Assembly (NCBI GenBank): GCA_030044235.1
Contig: JASHWD010000062.1
Coordinates: forward strand, 1-12,646
Direction: 5' to 3'
Length of the DNA stretch: 12,646 bases
Source: Candidatus Parvarchaeota archaeon
Lineage (GTDB): Archaea > Nanobdellota > Nanobdellia > Parvarchaeales > Parvarchaeaceae
Made by a program: the position numbers and the translations under genes
The notes under the pieces: model-generated
The model's database searches: none
What the model was told of the DNA's origin: nothing
What the model saw: only the letters and a program-made list of their open reading frames with translations
In this document: in pieces, positions 6,146 to 12,611 of the stretch
How the letters are laid out: every line of letters begins with the position of its first letter
How positions within the stretch are numbered: position 1 is the stretch's first letter

Positions 6146-7570
6146 ATGATACCTATCCTGCTAGATAGGTTTACTACCGGGTTTTCTCTGTCAATACATA
6201 TAATTCTAGCTTCGATTGGTATAGCCTTGCCCATAATAATGTCGATTATGGAGTTTATTGGCATTAGGGTTAAAGACCAAGCTTACATTCTCTTTGCAAA
6301 GCGAATGACGCCGGTTTTGATAGTTTTATTTGCTGTTGGAACAGCCTCTGGTATATTAGTCGCTCTTGAACTTTTCTTTTTATGGCCAAACTTTATGTCT
6401 CTGATAAGTCAAGTAGCAATACTTCCGTTCTATATAGAAGTATTCGCGTTTTTTGCCGAGGCGATATTCCTTGGGATTTACGCTTATTCTTGGAATAAAA
6501 AACTTGGAAAGTATACCCATTGGCTTATGTCTCTTGTAGTTGCTGGCGGAGCAACTGCTTCTGGCGCCTTGATAATTATGATAAACGCTTTTATGAATAC
6601 GCCAACTGGTTTTAATATACCCAATTATCTGGCAACGGGGGTTCTTAGCGATATAAATCCACTAGCTGTATTTACCTCGGCTTCCGTCGCGCTTGAGATG
6701 GTCCACGGCATATTTGCGTCTATTTTCGCGGGCACTTTTATATTCTTAGGGTTCTTCATATGGAAACTTTACAAGAGCAAAAGCACTTTAAGAGAATATT
6801 ACAAAAAGGCCGTAAAAACAATGCTCATAATAGTCATGATTGCTGTTCTAGTCTTAATAATCTCTGGTATATTAAGCATACAACAATTGATACATACGCA
6901 GCCCGAAAAATACGCGGCACTAGAAGGAAATTTAGTAAATTCTAGCTCTAGTGCACCAGAACGCATAGGCGGCATACCGGTTACATTTGCAAATGGCTCA
7001 ACAGGTTTTGAATACGATATATTAATCCCCGGTCTTCAAGGTTTACTTGCCGGCGGGGCCGTACCAGGTCTAAATCAATTCAATGAATCTACATGGCCGC
7101 CGCTTATAGTTCATCCAATGTTTGATGCGATGTTTTTTATCGGTCTGGCATTAGGAATTTTCTTACTTTTTGTTCTAGTCCTTCTTATATTTAATATTAG
7201 AAAAATTAAAAAATACATCTCGGGATTAAGGAAAGGATATGTACGTGCTAAGTTGTTATGGCTTAGCTCTATAGACCCGTTAATAAATAAAACTTGGGTT
7301 ATTCTAACCGTGATAGCCGCTGTATTTTCGGTTATTTTATTAGAAGATGGTTGGGTAATGGCGGAACTTGCAAGACAACCTTGGATAATCTATAATGTGA
7401 TGACAGTAACCCAAGCCGGAAACCCATCGTCTTCAATAATACCGATTTTAATCGCGCTTATCGCGTTTTATATAATAATCGTACCTTTTACTATCATAGT
7501 TCTAAAACGAGTTACAAAACAAGGTAATCTAGAAAACGATTTGAAGAAAATAAATAAGGAGGAACAATGA
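6146..7570 (+). CDS. cydA: Cytochrome bd quinol oxidase subunit I
   Basis: This membrane subunit oxidises quinol and reduces oxygen to water, carrying hemes b558, b595 and the d-site heme. At 474 residues with about nine helices it is typical of short-Q-loop CydA. By alignment to the E. coli protein from memory, expected residues are present: His18 (heme ligand, E. coli His19), Glu98 (Glu99), Glu105 (Glu107), His187 (His186, b558), Lys255 and Glu260 in the quinol loop QPEKYAALEG (Lys252, Glu257), Met329 (Met393, b558), Glu400 in LLEDGW (Glu445), and ARQPW (409-413; usual GRQPW). Asp327 stands where E. coli has Arg391. The segment between the Q-loop and Met329 is much shorter than in E. coli. 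A GAGGG Shine-Dalgarno (6133-6137) lies 8 bases before the ATG. The stop overlaps the cydB start by four bases. Confidence 0.95.
   Translation: MIPILLDRFTTGFSLSIHIILASIGIALPIIMSIMEFIGIRVKDQAYILFAKRMTPVLIVLFAVGTASGILVALELFFLWPNFMSLISQVAILPFYIEVFAFFAEAIFLGIYAYSWNKKLGKYTHWLMSLVVAGGATASGALIIMINAFMNTPTGFNIPNYLATGVLSDINPLAVFTSASVALEMVHGIFASIFAGTFIFLGFFIWKLYKSKSTLREYYKKAVKTMLIIVMIAVLVLIISGILSIQQLIHTQPEKYAALEGNLVNSSSSAPERIGGIPVTFANGSTGFEYDILIPGLQGLLAGGAVPGLNQFNESTWPPLIVHPMFDAMFFIGLALGIFLLFVLVLLIFNIRKIKKYISGLRKGYVRAKLLWLSSIDPLINKTWVILTVIAAVFSVILLEDGWVMAELARQPWIIYNVMTVTQAGNPSSSIIPILIALIAFYIIIVPFTIIVLKRVTKQGNLENDLKKINKEEQ
7558..7562 (+). promoter_or_regulatory. Shine-Dalgarno sequence GGAGG of cydB
   Basis: GGAGG, within AAGGAGG, lies 4 bases before the cydB ATG at 7567 and inside the last codons of cydA. 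It is the strongest ribosome binding site in the window. It fits internal-operon initiation, in contrast to the apparently leaderless first genes. Confidence 0.7.
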
Positions 7571-8511
7571 ACCTTTCGTATCTTATTAATTATATAATAT
7601 TGGGCGGTTTTATTTCGCTCTTTTTGATAGAAGTCGGAGTTGCGATTTCCGCGCTGGCTTTATGGAAGACGTATAAAAATGAACTAAAGCATTATCTTAC
7701 GCCTATATGGGAGATCGATGGCACATTTGCAGTTTTTTATCTTGTAAATTTTGAAGCCACATACCCACAGTTGTTACCGGCTTTAGGATTGATGTATATT
7801 TTCCCGGTTCTTTTCGGAGCAGCTTTTTTGATATTTAGAAATGCCTTCATAGCTTATTCCGAAATGACCGATTCAATAAGTAAGGAAAGGTCGTACATAA
7901 TTGTCTACGCTGTGGCGACGCTGGTAATAGCCTTTTTTGCTATATCAGTTTTAGCTTCAGGAGTGAGCGGAGCAGGCGCAAATCTTGCTTTACGCACATT
8001 GAACGTAACGACTATGCTTTTTAACCCGTTTAGTTTGCTTCTATTTGCTTCGGCAGCATTTATTGCGGTTTTCATGGCAACTGTCTTCTTTAATTTGAAG
8101 CCATTAAGGAAAATAGTTTGGTTGCCACTGATTGCAGCGATTTTGATAATTTTATTGGATCTTTATGTTTACGTTCCTTACATGTTTTCTAATATTTTTA
8201 ATAATCTAATCTTTTTGTCTATTGTTATCGCAGCCCTAATTTTGTCTCTTGTAGCGTATTACACGTACAGTAAATATACAAAGGCGCTAGCTTTCTTGGG
8301 TTTATTCTTGGGTGTAATATTCTTTGGAGTATTACAGTATCCTTATTTGTTTGGAGGCACTACAAATATCACGGCTTATCTCAATAATTCCGCCATTTCT
8401 CAGTACGTTTTAATTATAACAATTATAGGCGGAATGTTTGTTTTGGCTTCTTTGGCTTACTTTATACGTATAAATTATTCTAAAGAATACGAAGAAAATA
8501 TAAAATACTAA
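7567..8511 (+). CDS. cydB: Cytochrome bd quinol oxidase subunit II
   Basis: This is the partner membrane subunit of CydA, needed for a stable enzyme. It has 314 residues, against about 380 in E. coli, and eight or nine hydrophobic helices. Family traits in the first 100 residues include the helix ending FLIEVGVAISAL (Glu22 near the position of the E. coli GFD aspartate), TPIWEIDGTFAVFYLVNFEATYP with Asp51 where E. coli has the WDGNQVW aspartate, and a long helix 78-92 followed by the FRNAF loop. Similarity to bacterial CydB is weak overall, and position after cydA, with ATGA overlap and strong SD, supports the call. The C-terminal half is mostly hydrophobic with few motifs. Its TAA overlaps the stop of the convergent RelE gene. 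No CydX-like small gene or cydDC is visible next to it. Confidence 0.88.
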   Translation: MNLSYLINYIILGGFISLFLIEVGVAISALALWKTYKNELKHYLTPIWEIDGTFAVFYLVNFEATYPQLLPALGLMYIFPVLFGAAFLIFRNAFIAYSEMTDSISKERSYIIVYAVATLVIAFFAISVLASGVSGAGANLALRTLNVTTMLFNPFSLLLFASAAFIAVFMATVFFNLKPLRKIVWLPLIAAILIILLDLYVYVPYMFSNIFNNLIFLSIVIAALILSLVAYYTYSKYTKALAFLGLFLGVIFFGVLQYPYLFGGTTNITAYLNNSAISQYVLIITIIGGMFVLASLAYFIRINYSKEYEENIKY

Positions 8512-8840
8512 TTGTAAGCAGAATCGTGATGGTCGAATTTTTCGAATACAACTTTACAAGAATTCTTATCAATCGAATATAAAACTACGAAAGAGCCAAC
8601 ATGGGCTCTCCAATAACCTTTTAGAGGGCCTCTTAACGGCTTGTAGTGTTCGGGTTGTGTGCTTATCTCGTTCATTTTAGATAAGGTAGCTTCTAGCGTT
8701 TTCTTATCTTTCCTACCTAATTTTTCAAGAGTTTTTGAAAAGTCCTTGGAGACTTCTATTCCGAATGTAGAGTTATTCTGATAAGAGCTAACCCTGCAAC
8801 TAAATTGCTCATATTCCATTCGATTATAAGAAAAAGACAT
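8508..8840 (-). CDS. relE: RelE/ParE-superfamily toxin (mRNA interferase-like)
   Basis: The C-terminal 85 residues fit the RelE fold: a two-helix hairpin (EVSKDFSKTLEKLGRKDKKTLEATLSKM), then basic strands KPLRGPLKGYWRAHVGSFVVLYSID (67-91), and a final FDHHDSAY, with His105 and Tyr109 matching the end of RelE proteins. Lys67, Arg70, Lys74 and Arg78 are candidate RNA-cleaving or ribosome-contact residues. If active, it would cut mRNA in the ribosomal A site. Start choice: the ATG at 8840 lies 22.5 bases after a TATA-like box and adds a 26-residue N-terminal part unlike RelE; ATG 8819 would shorten it by 7. No antitoxin is encoded directly upstream or downstream; the flanks are aRF1 and cydB. 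Either it is a solitary toxin or the antitoxin lies elsewhere. Its stop overlaps cydB. Confidence 0.8.
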   Translation of the reverse strand: MSFSYNRMEYEQFSCRVSSYQNNSTFGIEVSKDFSKTLEKLGRKDKKTLEATLSKMNEISTQPEHYKPLRGPLKGYWRAHVGSFVVLYSIDKNSCKVVFEKFDHHDSAYN

Positions 8841-8856
8841 ATATTAATACTTTTCC

Positions 8857-8868
8857 TATTATATAATA
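8857..8868 (-). promoter_or_regulatory. Palindromic TATA-like box for the RelE gene
   Basis: TATTATATAATA is a perfect palindrome lying between aRF1 and the RelE gene. Its centre, 8862.5, is 22.5 bases before the ATG at 8840. It could give the toxin its own transcript, separate from readthrough of aRF1. Confidence 0.4.
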
Positions 8869-8878
8869 GTGAAAATTA

Positions 8879-9970
8879 TTAAATGCCCTTAGATGGACGT
8901 TTTAGGATCGCAGCGATACCGCCAAGGCTATAAAGCTGCTGGCCATCGCTAGATTCTTTCGATATAAACTCTATCCTTACTTCGCTTTCTTTCGCTTTAT
9001 AATAAAACTCGTTCTTTTTTATATCTTCTACGCCAGAAGAGATAAGTAATAGTTCTACGTTGGCAGAATTTAGTTCTCTTCTTACCGCCTCTTCGCCATA
9101 AGCAGAAAGATTATCATTTTTTGCTATGCTTGCCATTAATTTTTGGACATATTCTTTTTCTATAACCACTCTTTCGTTCACTAGAACATCGCGGCTCTTT
9201 TCTACTAACTCTTTTAAGCCACTTTCGTCCGTGTAACTTATGCTTTTTGTGCCTACCACTATGTTCTTTAGATCTGTTGCGAGATAGCCACTATCAAGAA
9301 AATTTTCCTTTGCAGGCCCCGGCCCTCCTATTATTATGCCGGCTAAGCCTTTTCCAAAGAAAAAGGATTTTGCTACTTCACCGATTTCTTTATAGAAATC
9401 TCTTATTAAGCCCTCTCTTTCTCTGGCGAAACGAGTTGCAGATTGGCCACCTTTTGAGAACTTTCCGGGGACAAGAGATTTTATGTGTTTAAGCATCGTG
9501 ATTTTTGCCCCTTCGAGAAGACCAAACGTAGCCTCCCTATGGTCTAAGACTATAAGTCCGTATGAATTTCCTTGCTGGTACATCGCTTTAAGCGGCTCTA
9601 TTATAAAGTGCTGATCGCACCTATAAAGTCTTATATCAGATTTTTGCGGTGGTTCCACTTCCCAGACTTTTATATCGGGTTCCCCCTCTTTTTCAGAAAC
9701 GTTCCCGCAAAAGACGACAAGTCCGTTTGCAGGCGTCATCCGTATGAGCCTTAGCTCATTAGATATCTTTTCTAGTGCATCAATTACATTTTTTCTGTTG
9801 TTTCTATCTTTGATGTTCGAAGCAGTACTTTTTTCTTCTGCTAGTTGTCCCCTTATTATGTCTAAGCTAAATCCTGCCGGTACATAAACTGTTACCAATT
9901 CAGTATGTCTTCCCCTTATCCCTTCGAGATATTTTATAAGATTTAGTATTTCAAATTCATCCATTTTCAT
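8879..9970 (-). CDS. prf1: Peptide chain release factor aRF1
   Basis: This is the class I archaeal release factor that reads all three stop codons and triggers peptide release. Stop-codon recognition motifs are NIKD (52-55; the usual form is NIKS) and Y116-R-C118-D-Q-H-F122, the YxCxxxF motif. The catalytic loop is G174-G175-Q176 within SKGGQSATR, followed by the FARERE helix. Domain 3, which binds aRF3/aEF1A, follows from about 260. At 363 residues the protein is about 50 shorter than typical aRF1: the C-terminal part goes directly from the ELLLISSGVE segment to IEFISKESSDGQQL and lacks the zinc-ribbon minidomain. It starts 7 bases after the SAM synthetase stop, so the two form an operon. 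There is no clear Shine-Dalgarno; M3 (9964) is a possible alternative start. Confidence 0.95.
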   Translation of the reverse strand: MKMDEFEILNLIKYLEGIRGRHTELVTVYVPAGFSLDIIRGQLAEEKSTASNIKDRNNRKNVIDALEKISNELRLIRMTPANGLVVFCGNVSEKEGEPDIKVWEVEPPQKSDIRLYRCDQHFIIEPLKAMYQQGNSYGLIVLDHREATFGLLEGAKITMLKHIKSLVPGKFSKGGQSATRFAREREGLIRDFYKEIGEVAKSFFFGKGLAGIIIGGPGPAKENFLDSGYLATDLKNIVVGTKSISYTDESGLKELVEKSRDVLVNERVVIEKEYVQKLMASIAKNDNLSAYGEEAVRRELNSANVELLLISSGVEDIKKNEFYYKAKESEVRIEFISKESSDGQQLYSLGGIAAILKRPSKGI

Positions 9971-9977
9971 AAAAATG

Positions 9978-11171
9978 TCAGCAGACCGCTACCTTTCCAG
10001 CGATTACATCTTTGGTTATTTCGCTTATCTTAGAAAGTTCAGCATTTACCAAATCAAGTATTTCTTTTTTCTGATCTTGGCTCGTCTTTTCCAAAGTCTC
10101 TACAGCTATCATAATCGGCTGGTCCAAAGGCCGGCCTATTCTTCCGACGGTCTTTATATTGACTTCCAATTTAGAAGCATTGTATATCTTTTCTGCAAGT
10201 CGAAATGACAAAAGATTATAAATCTTTCCGATATGATTTACTGGATTCTTTCCTGCGGAAGCTTCTAAGCTCATTGTTCTATTTGGAGTTATTAGTCCAT
10301 TTACTCTGTTGCCTCTGCCAACCGCGCCGTCATCGCCGTGTTCGGAACTTGAGCCAGTAACGGTTAGGTAACAACCGTTCTTTCCTAGGTTCTTATTATC
10401 CATCCCGTTTAGAGTTATTTTTATCTTTCTTCCCAATGGCGTGAAATTAAACTCTCGCGTTAGTTCTGTCATTATCTCATTTTTCTTTTTAAAGTAATCA
10501 GAAACAGAGTTTATATACCTATCAACGAATGCCATAGCGATAGTTATATCGATTTTGTTATTATTTCTTACGCACATTACTTTTACGTCTTCTCCGGAGA
10601 AAGGAAATTTCTGTTTAAATTCCTTAGAATTAGAGTATCTCTCAATATTCAAGACCAGTTTTTCAGATTCTGTTAGAGGCGCATACCCAACACCAAAAGA
10701 AGTGTCGTTTGAACCTATTCCGTCTTCAGATGAAAATGCGCTTGAGAGATTAGCTGAACCACTTTTTGTTTCAAAGATGTAATTTATCGACTCCGGATTT
10801 AAGAACCTTAGATTTTTGGAAATCCATTTATTGGCAGAGTCGACAGCGATCTCTCTTACAGGTATTTCTACGCCATTAAAGTTGTCTGTGGCCCTGCCAG
10901 AAAATAGAACTGATATAGGCTTTATTACATTTCCGCCCCCAAAATCCGGTTCGGTTTTACCACCTATTATTTCCAATTTGTCAACATTATGGTGCAATAC
11001 TTTACCGAAGGCTTTAATGTAATATTTACAAAGTTCCTCTGAGAAAGATTCCGCAATTGAATCAGCGATGTAATCTGGATGTCCTAAACCCTTTCGCTCA
11101 ACTATCTCTATCTTTTGTTTCTCTAACGGAGTACCCCTTACTTTTGTTATAAAAATATTTCTTTTCACCAT
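9978..11171 (-). CDS. mat: S-adenosylmethionine synthetase, archaeal type
   Basis: This enzyme makes S-adenosylmethionine from methionine and ATP in the cytosol, feeding methylation and, through decarboxylation, possibly polyamine synthesis. The 397-residue protein belongs to the archaeal MAT family, distinct in sequence from bacterial and eukaryotic MAT. Family motifs are ERKGLGHPD (25-33), HHNVDK (60-65), FGGGN (77-81), NDTSFGVGYAPL (155-166), TGSSSEHGDDGAVGRGNRVNGL (272-293 region) and SAGKNPVNHIGK (305-316), all nearly perfect. The family length is about 400, so it is complete. ATG 11171 follows an A/T-rich stretch (11188-11200) about 24 bases upstream that may serve as its promoter. It is the first gene of a pair with aRF1. 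The spermidine used by deoxyhypusine synthase could depend on this product, an inference. Confidence 0.97.
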   Translation of the reverse strand: MVKRNIFITKVRGTPLEKQKIEIVERKGLGHPDYIADSIAESFSEELCKYYIKAFGKVLHHNVDKLEIIGGKTEPDFGGGNVIKPISVLFSGRATDNFNGVEIPVREIAVDSANKWISKNLRFLNPESINYIFETKSGSANLSSAFSSEDGIGSNDTSFGVGYAPLTESEKLVLNIERYSNSKEFKQKFPFSGEDVKVMCVRNNNKIDITIAMAFVDRYINSVSDYFKKKNEIMTELTREFNFTPLGRKIKITLNGMDNKNLGKNGCYLTVTGSSSEHGDDGAVGRGNRVNGLITPNRTMSLEASAGKNPVNHIGKIYNLLSFRLAEKIYNASKLEVNIKTVGRIGRPLDQPIMIAVETLEKTSQDQKKEILDLVNAELSKISEITKDVIAGKVAVC

Positions 11172-11206
11172 ATAATAAAAGGTCTAGCATTTAACTATTT
11201 TAAGGG

Positions 11207-11214
11207 ATATTAAT
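11207..11214 (+). promoter_or_regulatory. Probable TATA element for the gene at 11235
   Basis: ATATTAAT is centred about 25 bases before ATG 11235 in the 63-base divergent gap, and would give a leaderless transcript. It is weaker than the other boxes in the window; TATAAAAG at 11225-11232 is too close to the ATG to act from there. Confidence 0.3.
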
Positions 11215-11234
11215 TAGCATATCCTATAAAAGTT

Positions 11235-11783
11235 ATGAAGCTATTGGATTATATCTATGGGCTTGGCTTATTCGCAGTAATAGGCGCATATGCGTTTCTT
11301 CATATAAACGTAATCTGGGTAGTCGGCTATCTTATAATATTACTAGTCGCAGATTTGATGCCCAAGCAGATACTCATAGAATCGTTAATAGGAATAGTTT
11401 TAGTGGGAGGATCACTCTTTTTTGCTCTGAGTGGGCAATCAACAATAGCAGTTTTGGCTAGTTCATTTTTGCTTATAACCGCCGGCTTGCCGGGTATAAT
11501 AATCTATACCGTTACAACGGTTGTCTTCCACGGTTATTCCGCAGTTCAGACAATAACTCTAGTTTCTACGGCTGTTTTAATAATATTAATAATACTGCAC
11601 GTAGCAAGGTTCATTTTGAACAGGATACTTTTCGTTACTTTTTACATACCAATAGTCGATTTTCTGCCATTGATAATAGATGCAATCATAATAATCGCAA
11701 TGGTTTACCTGACCGTCGGTGCAGGGTCGCCGTTTTATAACACACTCCAAAATGGCGTTAATTTTTTAGTTAAACTAATATAA
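11235..11783 (+). CDS. Multi-pass membrane protein of unknown function
   Basis: I do not recognise this 182-residue protein. It is almost entirely hydrophobic, with about five or six membrane segments (approximately 6-23, 24-40, 47-65, 70-93, 104-125 and 132-160), and no signal peptide or cysteines. Charged residues are few: Asp5, Asp40, Lys44, Glu49, His24, His99, His122, Arg125, Arg130, Asp142 and Asp149. The short loop DLMPKQILIE between helices two and three and the segment LHVARFILNR near 121-130 hold most of them. It has its own probable promoter, is divergent from SAM synthetase, and is followed after about 50 bases by tRNA-Ile, so it seems to be a single-gene unit. A helix-bundle transporter or scaffold is possible but unsupported. 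Confidence 0.75.
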   Translation: MKLLDYIYGLGLFAVIGAYAFLHINVIWVVGYLIILLVADLMPKQILIESLIGIVLVGGSLFFALSGQSTIAVLASSFLLITAGLPGIIIYTVTTVVFHGYSAVQTITLVSTAVLIILIILHVARFILNRILFVTFYIPIVDFLPLIIDAIIIIAMVYLTVGAGSPFYNTLQNGVNFLVKLI

Positions 11784-11792
11784 CAGAAAACT

Positions 11793-11802
11793 ATTATAAA
11801 AT
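11793..11802 (+). promoter_or_regulatory. TATA box of tRNA-Ile
   Basis: ATTATAAAAT lies about 34 bases before the mature tRNA 5' end. With a 26-base spacing transcription would start near 11824, leaving a leader of about 8 bases for RNase P to remove. Confidence 0.5.
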
Positions 11803-11831
11803 AGAGATGTTGTTATTAGATAATCCTCTGA

Positions 11832-11906
11832 GGGCCGCTAGCTTAGCACGGTTGGAGCATTCGACTGATAATCGAAAGGTCCTGAGTTCAAATCTCAGGC
11901 GGCCCA
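11832..11906 (+). tRNA. tRNA-Ile (anticodon GAT)
   Basis: The 75-base gene folds into a full cloverleaf. The acceptor stem GGGCCGC pairs with GCGGCCC (11899-11905), with A73 at 11906. The D stem is GCTT/GAGC. The anticodon stem is TTCGA/TCGAA around the loop CTGATAA, giving anticodon GAT at its centre. The variable loop is AGGTC. The T stem CTGAG/CTCAG closes the loop TTCAAAT. There is no intron, and the 3' CCA is not encoded, since the next bases are TTT. Confidence 0.95.
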
Positions 11907-11935
11907 TTTAATTATCTGCGCAAAATTTATGTTTT

Positions 11936-12208
11936 CTATCTCGTATAACTGTGAAGCGAGCCCTGTCTTTTTATTCTGCGCCTAACGCTATGTTTGGCGG
12001 CTATAAGAAACTCTTCTACAAGGAACACCAGAACAAGTTCTATGATCGCAAGTATCGCAGTAACAATAATAAAATCAAATAAACCGCTGATTTTCAGAAA
12101 GCCGGCGTATATAAGAGCCACTTCTTCTACAAAAGAAACTATGATCGCTGAAAGTATCAGCTCTGTAGTTATTCTTCTCAGATTTTTTCCAAAAACAGGC
12201 ACGTACAT
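11936..12208 (-). CDS. Small two-helix membrane protein, unknown
   Basis: This 90-residue protein is not recognised. It has a short basic N-terminus (MYVPVFGKNLRR), two long hydrophobic segments (about 14-37 and 44-70) and a strongly basic C-terminal tail (KHSVRRRIKRQ) expected to face the cytoplasm. Each segment carries a Val-Glu-Glu pair in a similar setting: FVEEVALIYA and LVEEFLIAA, suggesting a duplicated helix with buried acidic residues. Acidic pairs inside membrane helices hint at ion or proton handling or oligomer contacts, but this is inference. The opposite strand also has a 72-codon frame here; I prefer this one because its composition is that of a coherent membrane protein. A TTTAAAAG-like box (12239-12248, minus) lies about 36 bases upstream of the ATG. 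Confidence 0.6.
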   Translation of the reverse strand: MYVPVFGKNLRRITTELILSAIIVSFVEEVALIYAGFLKISGLFDFIIVTAILAIIELVLVFLVEEFLIAAKHSVRRRIKRQGSLHSYTR

Positions 12209-12256
12209 ATAAATAAATTTTTATTAACTGAATCAATTCTTTTAAAGTTTAACATC

Positions 12257-12264
12257 ATTTAAAT
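12257..12264 (+). promoter_or_regulatory. TATA box of the DUF3850/ASCH-like gene
   Basis: ATTTAAAT, identical to the shared box at 1061-1068, is centred 27.5 bases before ATG 12288, the same distance as in the primase promoter. A leaderless transcript is predicted. Confidence 0.55.
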
Positions 12265-12287
12265 ATCTTTATTTGCATTAACTAATA

Positions 12288-12563
12288 ATGTTGATAGAAA
12301 AGAAAACGCTGCCCAGGCTATTTAATGCGATTTTGAAAGGGAAAAAAACTTTTGACGAGAGACTTGCTGATTTTAATTGTAAGCCAGGGGATATTTTAGT
12401 AATAAAAGAATGGAATCCAAAAACCAAGAGATACACCGGAAGAGAGATAAGGAAAAAGATAACTTACGTTTCAAAAACAAAAGATATTAATTTTTGGCCA
12501 AAAAAAGACATCGAAAAATACGGGCTGCAGATAATCGGATTCGAAGTGGAACAGAGAAGATAA
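12288..12563 (+). CDS. DUF3850 / ASCH-like (PUA-fold) protein
   Basis: This 91-residue protein resembles the DUF3850 branch of the ASCH superfamily, small PUA-fold domains thought to bind RNA or modified nucleotides. Typical family points are the start KKTLPRLFNAILKGKKTFDERL with the KKTFE/D-R pattern, then FNCKPGDILVIKEWNP (the GD-x-hhhxEW core), followed by T-x-x-YTGREIRKKITYV. A KD.EKYGLQIIGFEV end strand completes the beta barrel. The family normally spans about 80-90 residues, so the protein is complete. A biochemical role is not known for this group. It has its own TATA box, is divergent from the small membrane protein, and ends 48 bases before a convergent tRNA. It is not part of a multi-gene unit within the window. 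Confidence 0.8.
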   Translation: MLIEKKTLPRLFNAILKGKKTFDERLADFNCKPGDILVIKEWNPKTKRYTGREIRKKITYVSKTKDINFWPKKDIEKYGLQIIGFEVEQRR

Positions 12564-12611
12564 TTATTTAATTCTTAGTATAGATCGCGATGTTCCTTCT
12601 AATTTTAAATA

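Noticed and set aside
8841..8878. Possible antitoxin gene between aRF1 and the RelE gene.
   Set aside because: Only 38 bases are available, with no start codon followed by an open frame; cydB lies directly on the other side.
9247..10208. Several plus-strand frames opposite aRF1 and the end of SAM synthetase.
   Set aside because: They are short, rich in Leu/Phe/Arg as expected of antisense reading, and overlap two strongly conserved genes.
11994..12212. 72-codon plus-strand frame opposite the small two-helix protein.
   Set aside because: Its Thr/Ser/Ile/Arg-rich sequence has no domain or hydrophobic segment pattern; the minus frame reads as a coherent membrane protein.
12564..12611. Possible small RNA or terminator between the DUF3850-like gene and the partial tRNA.
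   Set aside because: A 48-base A/T-rich gap with no hairpin or convincing T-run; nothing to support a feature.
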